The notes under the pieces: generated by a model
Told to the model about the DNA's origin: nothing
Seen by the model: only the letters and a program-made list of their open reading frames with translations
Databases searched by the model: none
Program-made: the position numbers and the translations under genes
Shown: in pieces, positions 8,463 to 15,833 of the stretch
How positions within the stretch are numbered: the first letter of the stretch is position 1
Layout of the letters: the number at the start of each line of letters is the position of its first letter
Origin: Acidobacteriota bacterium
GTDB taxonomy: Bacteria; Acidobacteriota; Terriglobia; Bryobacterales; Bryobacteraceae
Assembly (NCBI GenBank): GCA_029776225.1
Contig: JAKOTR010000022.1
Span: 299,959-363,958 of the forward strand
Direction: 5' to 3'
Length of the DNA stretch: 64,000 nt

Positions 8463-9380
8463 CTAGGCGAAGCTCAGACCCGCCTTGCGGGCCACCTCTC
8501 GAATGTATCTCACTCCTTCGTCGTATTCCTGGGGCGTCTTGAGATGCTCGAGCATGAGCGGGGCGTCCACCTTCAGCCTCGCGAGCTGCCTGAGGTACTC
8601 GCCGTAATCCACCTGCCCGCGGCCGGGGACCACCTCCACGAAATGCACGTTCATCTCGATTTCCCATTGCAAGTCCTTCGCGTGGCAGGAAACAATCCAC
8701 GGCCCGAGTTTCTCGAAGCATTCGGCGATAAACCGGGAGTTGTTATAGAACCGCTCCGGGCTATTGATGCCGTTGCAGACGTCCAAGTGAACGGCGAAGC
8801 CCTCCCGGTCGATGGCTTTGATCAGCCGCAGGTAGGAATCGGGCCCCTCCGGAAGCGCCCAGCCCATGATCTCCAGCGTGAACCGGGAACGCTTGGGTCT
8901 GACTGCATCGATCACGCGGCGGCAGTTCTCCACCGTCGCGTCAAAAAACTCTTGCGAGAAGTTCCGCGGATGCGGGCCGTACCAGACTTTGGGATTGTAC
9001 GAACCGGCCGTGTTCACGCAGCAGCGCGCCCCCACCGCCTCGGCCAGCGCCATGCGTTCGATGACGAACTGCATGTTGGCGCGGCGCTTTTCGGGATCGG
9101 CCTCGAGCATGTTGACCCAGGTGCCGACCTCCGCGATCACAACGTTTTCCGCGGCAAACGCCTTTTCGATTTCCTTGACCCGGGCCGTGTCTGTGACCTT
9201 GGCCGGCGGGCAATACGCGGCGCTGTAACCCAGCCGCCGGTGCTCGCGGGCGAGTTCCCGCGGATCGTCGCTCTTCAGAAATATTGGCGCGCCCAGCCTG
9301 ATGGGCCGAGTGCCTTGAGCCGGCATTGCGGCGGCGCTCATCGCGGCCAGAAAACCACGGCGGGAGGTGTTCGTGACCAT
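8463..9380 (-). CDS. Tat-signalled sugar phosphate isomerase/epimerase-like TIM barrel protein (second copy)
   Basis: A 305-residue xylose-isomerase-like TIM barrel protein with a twin-arginine signal (TSRRGFLAAMSAAAMPAQG). Ligand-bearing strands include RFTLEIMGW (Glu), HLDVCNGINS (Asp), SCHAKDLQWE (His) and a C-terminal LMLEHLKTPQEY (Glu). It is diverged from the neighbouring paralogue downstream. I chose ATG 9380 over the in-frame GTG 9386, because a TACAAT box lies exactly 7 bases upstream of the ATG and no Shine-Dalgarno is present. It lies 32 bases after the response regulator stop, so the isomerase pair could be transcribed both from its own promoter and by readthrough from the regulatory genes. 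Confidence 0.87.
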   Translation of the reverse strand: MVTNTSRRGFLAAMSAAAMPAQGTRPIRLGAPIFLKSDDPRELAREHRRLGYSAAYCPPAKVTDTARVKEIEKAFAAENVVIAEVGTWVNMLEADPEKRRANMQFVIERMALAEAVGARCCVNTAGSYNPKVWYGPHPRNFSQEFFDATVENCRRVIDAVRPKRSRFTLEIMGWALPEGPDSYLRLIKAIDREGFAVHLDVCNGINSPERFYNNSRFIAECFEKLGPWIVSCHAKDLQWEIEMNVHFVEVVPGRGQVDYGEYLRQLARLKVDAPLMLEHLKTPQEYDEGVRYIREVARKAGLSFA

Positions 9381-9387
9381 GGCCACG

Positions 9388-9393
9388 ATTGTA
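9388..9393 (-). promoter_or_regulatory. Candidate -10 box (TACAAT) for the isomerase pair
   Basis: On the minus strand, TACAAT ends 7 bases before ATG 9380, with no Shine-Dalgarno between. The placement is the same as at the gene starting at 2770. Confidence 0.4.
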
Positions 9394-9412
9394 CATCCGC
9401 CGGCCGGGCGTC

Positions 9413-10081
9413 TCAGACGGCAAGCGTGGGAAGTTTGATGATCTTCTTCTGAATGGCGTACTGCACCAGTTGCGCCTTGTTATGGATGTCCAGCTTTCGC
9501 ATGAGATTGAACTTGTGCGCCTCCACCGTTTTCACGCTCAGGTTCAGATCGCAGGCGATCTCCTTCACCGACTGGCCCTCGGCCAGCATTTTCAGCACTT
9601 CCTTCTCACGCGCCGTCAGGGTGGCGAATCGCGGCGTGCGGGCGGAGGACTTGATTCGCGAGCGGAAATCGTCCACGAGCTGGGAGAGCATACGCGGGCT
9701 GAGATAGCTGCCGCCGCGATAGACGTCGCGGATCGCGGACAGCAACTGGGGCGCGGGGCTGTCCTTCAGCACGTAGCCGTTCCCGCCGACTTCCATCCCC
9801 TCGACCAGGTAGTCCTCGTCGTCATACATCGTGAGAAACAGCACCTTGCACTCGGGGCGGTTCTTCTTAATCTGCCGGGTGGCTTCGAAACTGCTGAAGC
9901 CCGGCATTCCGATATCCATCAGGACGACATCGGGCCGCAGTTCGGCGGCCTTCTCAATGGCATCGGCGCCGTTAGAAGCCTCGCCGACCACTTCCATATC
10001 GGGCTCGCTGCTCAGCAGGTTTCTCACCCCCTGGCGGAAAAGCGTATGGTCGTCAGCCAGCAGAATTCGAATTTTGGCCAT
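9413..10081 (-). CDS. NarL/FixJ-type response regulator
   Basis: A 222-residue two-component regulator. The receiver domain has acidic residues Asp10 and Asp11, phosphoacceptor Asp56 (DVVLMDIGMPG) and the conserved Lys in GYVLKD. A LuxR-type helix-turn-helix follows (LTAREKEVLKMLAEGQ, then VKTVEAHKFNLMRKL). It is the obvious output partner of the kinase that ends next to it. A GTG at 10087 would overlap the kinase stop as GTGA; ATG 10081 has a GAGG about 10 bases upstream and fits the domain start better, so it was chosen. The target genes are unknown. The adjacent TIM-barrel operon is one candidate by position only. Confidence 0.92.
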   Translation of the reverse strand: MAKIRILLADDHTLFRQGVRNLLSSEPDMEVVGEASNGADAIEKAAELRPDVVLMDIGMPGFSSFEATRQIKKNRPECKVLFLTMYDDEDYLVEGMEVGGNGYVLKDSPAPQLLSAIRDVYRGGSYLSPRMLSQLVDDFRSRIKSSARTPRFATLTAREKEVLKMLAEGQSVKEIACDLNLSVKTVEAHKFNLMRKLDIHNKAQLVQYAIQKKIIKLPTLAV

Positions 10082-10083
10082 AG

Positions 10084-11754
10084 TCACACATCCTCTTTTA
10101 CTCGTCGCTGCATCACAGCGCGGTGCTTTTCACTCCGGCCGGCGCGCTGGGGAGCCGGCTCGGATTCGCCCTTTTCCGGAAGCGGCAACTCGATACTGAC
10201 CCGGGAACCGTGCCCGGGCCGGCTCTCCAGCGTGAAACGCCCGCCCATCAACGCCACCCTCTCCCTCATGCCTGCCAGGCCGAAAGATTCCCGCCGGGCC
10301 AGTGCTTCATTCAGCCGGAAGCCGACGCCGTCGTCTTCGACCCGCAGCCTCAGTACTCCATCGGCGGCGCGCAGCGAAATGTTTACCTTCGAGGCCCCCG
10401 AATGCCGCGCCACGTTGCTGCAGCACTCCTGCACGAGCCGGTAAACCACCAGCTCGGTCTGTTTGGGCAGCGGCCGCAGCTTCGGCATATCCAGCACCAC
10501 GCGGATGCCATGCATCTCGCGAAAACGATTCACCAGTTGCCGCACCGCCGCCCCCAGCCCCAACTGCTCGAGCACCGCAGGACTGAGATCGGCCAAGATT
10601 CTTCGGATTTCCAGCACCGTTTGCCCGGCCAGCTCCCGCGCCTCGGCCAGCGCCTCGCCAACGGCGCCGTTTTTCAGCGCTGCCCGCTCGGCCTGCTCCA
10701 GCCGCAAGCGCAGGTAGAGCAGCAGTTGCCCGGCCTCGTCGTGCAACTCGCGGCTGATCCGGCGGCGCTCCCGTTCCTCGACCTCAAGCATGTGCGCCGC
10801 CAGACGCCGCACCTGCTCCTCGCGCGCGGCCAGATCCTCGGCCAGCCGCAGCTTTTCCGATGCCAGCAGACACCGCTCCGCCGCCCCCACCAGCAACTGC
10901 CGTTCTCTCGGCAGCCACTCGTACGTTTTGCGAAATCCGAGCTGAATGGCGCCGGAAAGGCGCGACCCGGAAGCCAGCGGTATCGACCAGCACGAAGCGT
11001 AGCGCCCGCGCCAGCCTCTGTCGAGAAGAAGCCGCTCGGATGCGCTGCGCCGACGGATGAGGCGCGGTTTGGAAAGCCTGCCGAGAAGCTCCTCCGCCGA
11101 TTTCACCAGGCGCGGCTCCTCGCCGTCCGGCAGCCCGAGCGAAAGCCAGGTGCGCTTCTCGCGGTCGAACAAAAAGAGCCGCCCGGCGTCGGCCCCGCAA
11201 AAACGCGACAGCGTCGCCAGCGACCTCTCGAGCAGTTCGCGCTGTCCGTTCGATTCCAGTTCCGCCTGGAACAGCTCGTAAAACGTCGCGGTCTCGGCTT
11301 CCCGCACCTGATAGAACGCATCGTTCAGCGTGAGCACGATGCAGAAGGTCAACTGCTCGGAGGCCCATCGGAGGTTCGCCCATTCGGCCCGATCGAGATT
11401 GCGGAACTCATCCGCGACCAGCCGGTCGTAGACCTGCAATGCCGAGACGACCGCGCTCCGCTCCAGCCCGAGCTTGGCCAGCCTGCGCCCGTTATACTCG
11501 ACGTGTTCGAGAAAGCGCGCCAGCGGCCTGCGTCCCTCGAGCATCTCCGCCGCCGCACCCGCCGTCACCCTGGCCAGCGCTTGCCGCTGTTCCGGAGAAA
11601 ACCCCAGCTTGCGGAGCTCGGTGAGAAATCGCCGTTCCAGTCTCGGCGTCCGCGGCCTGAGCGCGCGGGCCAGCCGCCGTATCTCGACGATTAACTGGCC
11701 GCTCAGCAGGTCGGCGGTGTCAGCAAGCGCGAGCGGTTGCCGCAACGCCTTCAC
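10084..11754 (-). CDS. NarL-type sensor histidine kinase with GAF domain (cytoplasmic)
   Basis: The kinase of a two-component pair, 556 residues from the GTG at 11754. It has no transmembrane segment or signal peptide. Residues about 1-155 are a helical region I do not recognise, about 170-300 look like a GAF sensor domain, then a HisKA_3 dimerisation helix with phosphoacceptor His338 (RRISRELHDEAGQ), then a HATPase domain with N (QECCSNVARHS), G1 (VEDDGVGF) and G2 (FGLAGMRERV) boxes. The open frame continues upstream inside the sigma gene, but that part is low-complexity shadow. GTG 11754 starts 11 bases after the sigma stop with a weak AGGG upstream. The three regulatory genes are therefore tightly linked. 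The signal sensed is unknown. Confidence 0.88.
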   Translation of the reverse strand: MKALRQPLALADTADLLSGQLIVEIRRLARALRPRTPRLERRFLTELRKLGFSPEQRQALARVTAGAAAEMLEGRRPLARFLEHVEYNGRRLAKLGLERSAVVSALQVYDRLVADEFRNLDRAEWANLRWASEQLTFCIVLTLNDAFYQVREAETATFYELFQAELESNGQRELLERSLATLSRFCGADAGRLFLFDREKRTWLSLGLPDGEEPRLVKSAEELLGRLSKPRLIRRRSASERLLLDRGWRGRYASCWSIPLASGSRLSGAIQLGFRKTYEWLPRERQLLVGAAERCLLASEKLRLAEDLAAREEQVRRLAAHMLEVEERERRRISRELHDEAGQLLLYLRLRLEQAERAALKNGAVGEALAEARELAGQTVLEIRRILADLSPAVLEQLGLGAAVRQLVNRFREMHGIRVVLDMPKLRPLPKQTELVVYRLVQECCSNVARHSGASKVNISLRAADGVLRLRVEDDGVGFRLNEALARRESFGLAGMRERVALMGGRFTLESRPGHGSRVSIELPLPEKGESEPAPQRAGRSEKHRAVMQRRVKEDV

Positions 11755-11765
11755 GGTGCGCCGCC

Positions 11766-12515
11766 CTACATCAACGCGCTGCTCGAGTAAATCCCCGAGG
11801 ATTGCAGCGCGCACGCCATCTTCGCGAGCGCGGACTTGTGGATCTGCGACACGCGGCTCTCGTTGATGCCCAGCACGCCGCCGATCTCGCGCATGGTGAG
11901 GTCTTTGCTGTAGTAGAGCACCACGACTTTCTGATAACGTTCGGGAAGCTTCTTCATCGCCCCCCAAAGCACGTTCCTCATCTGGCCCCGCACGCAGATG
12001 GCATCCGGATGCGTATCTTCTTTGGCCGGATAGTCGGGCAGGGGCAGATCTTCCTGGTCCGGATGCCGTCCCGAAAGCGAGATCAGCCCCGCGCATTGCA
12101 GATCCGCCATCATCTGCCGCCAACGCTCCACATCCACGCCCATCTTCTCCGCCATTTCCGCTTCCGTCGGGTTCCGCTGAAGCGCCGCGGAGAGTTCCCG
12201 CGTGACCGCCTCGACCTGTTTGTGCCGCCGGCGCAGGTCACGCGACGCCCAATCCAACTGCCGCAGACTGTCGAGAATCGCTCCCTTGATGCGGTGCTTC
12301 GCGTAACTGGAAAATGCGACGTTCTTTTCCGGCCGGTATTTCTCCGCCGCGTCGAACAGTCCCAGAATGCCCGCGTGTACCAGATCGTCCAGGTCCACGT
12401 GCACCGGCAGGTTTTCATGGACCCTGACGGCGATCGCCTTCACCAGCGGCAGATGCTCCAGGATGAGGCGGTCGCGCTCTGCATTCTGCGCCTCGGGCGG
12501 ACGCGGTTTTGACAT
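11766..12515 (-). CDS. FliA/WhiG-like RNA polymerase sigma factor
   Basis: A sigma-70 family factor of the FliA (sigma-28) type, about 249 residues. Region 2 is clear (HVDLDDLVHAGILGLFDAAEKY, ending in KHRIKGAILDSLRQLDW), region 3 covers the middle (LQRNPTEAEMAEKMGVD), and region 4 ends in LTMREIGGVLGINESRVSQIHK, a helix-turn-helix for -35 recognition. No flagellar gene is in the window, and a sensor kinase follows 11 bases downstream, so it may serve a stress or developmental role instead of motility. ATG 12515 has GGAGG only 3 bases upstream. An in-frame ATG at 12575 would add 20 low-complexity residues and cannot be excluded. Confidence 0.9.
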   Translation of the reverse strand: MSKPRPPEAQNAERDRLILEHLPLVKAIAVRVHENLPVHVDLDDLVHAGILGLFDAAEKYRPEKNVAFSSYAKHRIKGAILDSLRQLDWASRDLRRRHKQVEAVTRELSAALQRNPTEAEMAEKMGVDVERWRQMMADLQCAGLISLSGRHPDQEDLPLPDYPAKEDTHPDAICVRGQMRNVLWGAMKKLPERYQKVVVLYYSKDLTMREIGGVLGINESRVSQIHKSALAKMACALQSSGIYSSSALM

Positions 12516-12575
12516 CCGCCTCCGGCTAGGGGAGTTCCCGTCTTCCCTAATCTGTCGTAAGGTCGTTTGCGGCAT

Positions 12576-12840
12576 GCCACGCCTAAGTGCAAGCTTGATG
12601 CCAGGAAGGCCCGTGGCGAAACGGAGAATACACTTAGTTGTGGCGAGAATCTTTTCTTAGTTGAGTTAGTGGTTTTGTCTGAGATACTTATAAGGTTTCT
12701 ACGGTGTCTCGCCTAGTTTGACAAAATCCTGACACTCATCCTTGCCCGATCGGTCGTGTTTCACTTCGGTACTTTCCCGTGTTCCACTTTGAAACGCGCG
12801 TTCCGGTTCGGAATGCAGGTATGAGGCGGGGCGGCGTGTG
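12576..12840. other. Intergenic stretch, nothing clear
   Basis: About 265 bases between the sigma factor and the 59-residue membrane protein. It is AT-richer than its surroundings (12640-12745) and must hold the promoter of the sigma gene. Only loose matches are visible (TTGTCA and TATAAG on the minus strand, too far apart), so I do not call one. Confidence 0.4.
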
Positions 12841-13020
12841 TTACTCGTCGCGGCGCAGGGCCGCGATCCAGGTCTTCACGCCCAGGCCGGCAAGCAGGAC
12901 CCAGACGGCGGCGCGAATCCGCCAGTCGTCCAGAGTCAGGCCAGCCATCGCCGCAAGGCCGGCGTAGCATAGCAGGGCCACCAGCAGGCGGGTTTTGGTT
13001 TCGGATGTCAATGGCTGCAC
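12841..13020 (-). CDS. Small two-helix membrane protein, unknown function
   Basis: A 59-residue reading frame (GTG start at 13020; an in-frame TTG at 13011 is an alternative). The product reads as a typical small membrane protein: a polar N-terminus, a hydrophobic helix (RLLVALLCYAGLAAMAGL, residues 11-28), a DDWRIRAA turn, a second helix (VWVLLAGLGVKTWIAAL, residues 40-56) and a charged RRDE tail. Both helices being intact, with strong third-position GC, argues that this is a real gene. An in-frame stop lies two codons before the GTG, which fixes the maximum length. No Shine-Dalgarno is visible. The divergent neighbour is a YVTN lipoprotein. I do not recognise a family. Confidence 0.6.
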   Translation of the reverse strand: MQPLTSETKTRLLVALLCYAGLAAMAGLTLDDWRIRAAVWVLLAGLGVKTWIAALRRDE

Positions 13021-13141
13021 TTTCGTCTATGGTAACAGTCCGCGTTTTCGGCGCGTGCGCATCTGGCGGGCGTGCACCGGTCGAATCGATCATTTGCCTG
13101 AGCCGGCGGCAGCCTGAGCCAGTGTAGCCCCTATTGCGGGG

Positions 13142-13147
13142 TAGAAT
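13142..13147 (+). promoter_or_regulatory. Candidate -10 box (TAGAAT) 6 bases before a TTG start
   Basis: TAGAAT is followed by 6 bases and then the TTG at 13154. There is no Shine-Dalgarno. It supports TTG 13154 as a leaderless start. Confidence 0.35.
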
Positions 13148-13153
13148 GAGTCC

Positions 13154-14266
13154 TTGATTACCCGACGTACTTTTCTGCTTACACCTGCCGTTCTGGCCGC
13201 CTGCGGGCGCCGTAGGGGCTCCGGGTTCGATGGCTACGCTTTCGTGGCTGCCCAGGAGGGCAGGGCGGTGGCCGCGGTCGACCTGATCGCGTTCGCCGTG
13301 GCGCGCCACATCCGGCTGGACGCCGGCCCGACCGCGATCGTGGCCGATCCGCTGCGCCCGTCGGTCTACGCGCTGACGGCGGAAACGGGTGCGGTTCACG
13401 AGATTGGCGCGGACACGCTGGCTTTGCGGCGCAGCCTGAGGGCGGCCCGCACCGCCGTCTCGATGCGGATATCCCCCGACGGCCATTTTCTGTGGTTGCT
13501 GGCCAACCAGCCCAGGCAGCTTCTGCGGCTCTCTACAGAAAACCTTCGCGTTGAATCCCGGATCGCGCTGCCGGCCGAGCCTGTCGATTTCGATTTGTCT
13601 CCGAATGGCGAGCTGGCCGCGGTCAGTTTCGGCGCGGCTGGGGCTGTCGGCATCGTGAATCTGAGCCGCGGCACGTGCTCCTGGACCGGGTTAGGCAAAA
13701 ATTTGTCACTTGTCAGGTTTCGGTCGGATGGCAGGCAGTTGCTCGCCGGCAACACGGAAGACCGGGCCCTCACGATTCTCGATGTTCCGGCCGGACGCGT
13801 CATCGTGAACTTACCCCTGGTTGTACGGCCGGATCACTTCTGCTTCGGCGCGAGCCAGGGCCAGTTGTTCATCACCGGCGAGGGTATGGACTCAGTGGTG
13901 ATTGTCTACCCCTATCTCACCGAGGTGGCCGAGACGATTCTGGCCGGCAAGTCTCCCGGAGCAATGGCCGAGGCAGTTGGCGAGAACTTTGATTTCCTGC
14001 TGGTGGCAAACGCCCAGTCGAACGAGGTCACGATTATCGATATCGAAACTCACCGCGTGGTGGCGGTCGTGGCGGTAGGACAGGAGCCGGGCGCCATTAC
14101 GATCACCCCCGACGGGCAGTATGCGCTCGTGCTGAACCGGGTTTCGGGAGACATGGCGGTGATCCGCCTGGGAGCGATCACGGCAACGCGGAGCCGGTCC
14201 GCCCCGCTGTTCACGATGATTCCGGTGGGCTCGAAACCGGTCGGCGCCGTCGTGCGCGGGGTGTGA
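13154..14266 (+). CDS. YVTN-family beta-propeller lipoprotein
   Basis: A 370-residue protein whose N-terminus (MITRRTFLLTPAVLAACGRRRG) combines a twin-arginine pair with a lipobox (VLAAC), so it is probably a lipoprotein exported by Tat or Sec. The body is a seven-blade-type propeller with repeated phrases such as ISPDGHFLWLL, LSPNGELAAVSF and ITPDGQYALVLN, and the YVTN-like NEVTIIDIETHRVVAVVAVG. Such propellers bind proteins or ligands at the cell surface, and no enzyme motif is visible. TTG 13154 is the only start that keeps the whole signal, and it has a TAGAAT box 6 bases upstream. The function is unknown beyond the fold. Confidence 0.8.
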   Translation: MITRRTFLLTPAVLAACGRRRGSGFDGYAFVAAQEGRAVAAVDLIAFAVARHIRLDAGPTAIVADPLRPSVYALTAETGAVHEIGADTLALRRSLRAARTAVSMRISPDGHFLWLLANQPRQLLRLSTENLRVESRIALPAEPVDFDLSPNGELAAVSFGAAGAVGIVNLSRGTCSWTGLGKNLSLVRFRSDGRQLLAGNTEDRALTILDVPAGRVIVNLPLVVRPDHFCFGASQGQLFITGEGMDSVVIVYPYLTEVAETILAGKSPGAMAEAVGENFDFLLVANAQSNEVTIIDIETHRVVAVVAVGQEPGAITITPDGQYALVLNRVSGDMAVIRLGAITATRSRSAPLFTMIPVGSKPVGAVVRGV

Positions 14267-14269
14267 ATC

Positions 14270-14932
14270 TCGTTTGACCCAGTGCGGCATCGATTTGTGC
14301 GATAGATTCCCTGCAGTGACGCTTCGCTCGTCGCCTTCCAGGTCTCAACGTCCCTCTTCGCACATTCATAGCTGTCTGCCAGCTTCTCGGCCAATGCAGA
14401 TACCTCAGAACTCTTCTTATCGAATGCCTGAATACGTGCTTCCGTTCCCAGTGCAAAGACTTCAGGGTGCCTGAAGGCGATTAGTGCCATGAGCCCGAAC
14501 ACAGACTCGCGCGGCTTGTTTATCCAACCTTGATTGTGGTTGTATATGCCCGCATGGAACTCAACTGCTGCTTTCGCTGCCTGGGGATTTGCCTGGTTAA
14601 GCCTGACGAGAAACTGACCAAACGCGGTTCCAGAGCCTATAATGAGGCGCGTTGCCGCAATCTGTTAGCTGCCTCGGATATAAGCGACGGGCCTGGTTTT
14701 CATCAGGCTGGTCCTTAGCAGCCTCAAGCGAACTGAGGACACTTTGATATTTGCTGATTATGTCGGTAAGACCACCGCTCTGCGCTTGCCAGAACTCAAG
14801 TTCGTGCTTGAAAAATGTTATTGCCTTAGAAAAGTTCGTGAAGGTCTTCTCTTCGCGAGTCTCTGGGTCGAGCACAACTCTCAAGTTGAATTGTGCTGTA
14901 AGGTTATCCAACTGTTCTTCGGTGAGTGCCAT
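14270..14932 (-). pseudogene. Frameshifted gene of unknown function, downstream of DUF2321 gene
   Basis: A broken reading frame starting at ATG 14932 with an AGGGG about 10 bases upstream. The first about 78 residues (MALTEEQLDNLTAQFNLRV ... SSLEAAKDQPD) are natural-looking. The frame then shifts twice between about 14700 and 14655, and coding sense resumes at about 14655 (RLIIGSGTAFGQFLVRLNQ ... GLMALIAFRHPEVFALG), running to about 14290 with a helical, charged tail. In normal form it would be roughly 210-220 residues and mostly alpha-helical, with no signal peptide. It starts 18 bases after the DUF2321 gene stop, so the two were an operon. GC is lower than the surroundings. I do not recognise the family. 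Two sequencing errors instead of decay cannot be ruled out. Confidence 0.55.
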
Positions 14933-14950
14933 CGCATGCTGCCCCTTTCG

Positions 14951-15424
14951 CTAGGCCGGCCAAATCAACTTCTTCACGCCCTCGCTAAGAATCATTCCAA
15001 GCACCTGTTTGAACGCCTCCAGGCCCCAAGGCTTAGCCCTGCATAGAATTGTTCGGAATCGGACTGCCTCCGCAGGGGCCCTCGGAGAATCCCGGAGGAG
15101 CTCGTCGATGCTCTTTTCAAGCAGCGTACGGTCGGGAACATCCAGTCCAAGCTGGTCTGCTAAGTCACGGGCAGCTTCGATTCTCGCTTCAGTCCATGGA
15201 AACGGCTTTCCGCAATGCTGGCAAAATGCCGGTGCGGACATTGGTTCGATTGTGAGCACACCTCGAAGTCGTCCTCTAATCTTTTTCTGACAGCCTTGGC
15301 ACGCCGTAACTGTCTTTGTTCCGCAGATATTGCAATATTCCTGGTTGTGGTGGGGAAAGTCACGAATTGAACTATTCGTCACGTGTCCATTCAGGCAAAT
15401 CTGTGCAACATCGTAGCCTTGCAC
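14951..15424 (-). CDS. DUF2321 zinc-ribbon protein
   Basis: A 157-residue protein matching the uncharacterised DUF2321 family: the N-terminal GYDVAQICLNGHVTNSS, a zinc-ribbon pair (CNICGTKTVTACQGC) and a second ribbon ending FCQHCGKPFPWTE, followed by a helical C-terminal half. Eight cysteines in CxxC-like pairs suggest two zinc sites. The start is fixed by an AAGGAGGT eight bases before the GTG at 15424; an in-frame ATG at 15454 lies upstream of that site and would be wrong. GC and codon use are lower than in the flanks, and the gene sits between a frameshifted partner and an insertion sequence remnant, so it was probably acquired. The family has no proven function. Confidence 0.8.
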   Translation of the reverse strand: MQGYDVAQICLNGHVTNSSIRDFPHHNQEYCNICGTKTVTACQGCQKKIRGRLRGVLTIEPMSAPAFCQHCGKPFPWTEARIEAARDLADQLGLDVPDRTLLEKSIDELLRDSPRAPAEAVRFRTILCRAKPWGLEAFKQVLGMILSEGVKKLIWPA

Positions 15425-15617
15425 TGAAGCAGACCTCCTTCTAGTCGGGATCACGGTTCACTGCCATCCCATCGCATGGCGGAAGGGGATTATGTCAAAG
15501 GGTTTCGATGTTGCGAATTGCCCCATCTAAATGATTTTTCGGGCTCCGAGACACAGGTAACAAAACGTACTGGGTGAATAAGTTATTTTTGTCCCGCAAA
15601 AAGGGGCGAAGAAGACC

Positions 15618-15795
15618 GCGCCATAGAGGGAGAGTTCTGTCGTGGACGAACGGATGCGTTATACGATTCTGCTCAAGGATCGCGAGAGCATGGCTGCCCT
15701 GAACAAGCGCCGAAGGAACAGAGCCGCCGGAGGGCCTGATCCGAACGATCTTTGGTGTGTGGATTACAAACGCAGGCGGGCTGGTGGCGCGGATC
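15618..15795 (+). mobile_element. IS481-family transposase remnant (deleted and nonsense-mutated)
   Basis: Translating from about 15621 gives P-stop-RESSVVDERMRYTILLKDRES, which matches the usual IS481 transposase N-terminus (MPWKESSVMDERMRF-like), with the Trp codon TGG changed to TAG. After MAAL the sequence jumps directly to NKRRRNR, then PNDLWCVDYK, the start of the integrase (rve) catalytic core with its first Asp. The helix-turn-helix half in between and everything after the first core strand are missing. This is therefore an internally deleted and truncated fossil, not a functional element. No terminal inverted repeats were found. The region 15425-15617 upstream holds no gene that I can support. 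Confidence 0.6.
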
Positions 15796-15833
15796 CTACG
15801 GTACGTCACCTTGCCGACGTGCCAGCCCCCTCG

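Noticed and set aside
10123..11694. Long open frame (523 codons) antisense to the sensor kinase
   Set aside because: Composition is Arg/Pro/Gln-rich with no domain sense; it mirrors the GC-rich codons of the kinase, which has a complete domain set.
11755..12123. N-terminal extension of the kinase frame into the sigma gene
   Set aside because: The extra residues are low-complexity and overlap the sigma factor in another frame. The GTG at 11754 gives a natural start.
12718..12740. TTGACA at 12718 as a plus-strand promoter
   Set aside because: No -10-like sequence lies at 16-18 bases, and the first plus-strand gene is over 400 bases away.
12761..13486. Open frame of 241 codons on the minus strand across the YVTN start
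   Set aside because: It overlaps both a real lipoprotein gene and the small membrane protein in other frames and has random composition.
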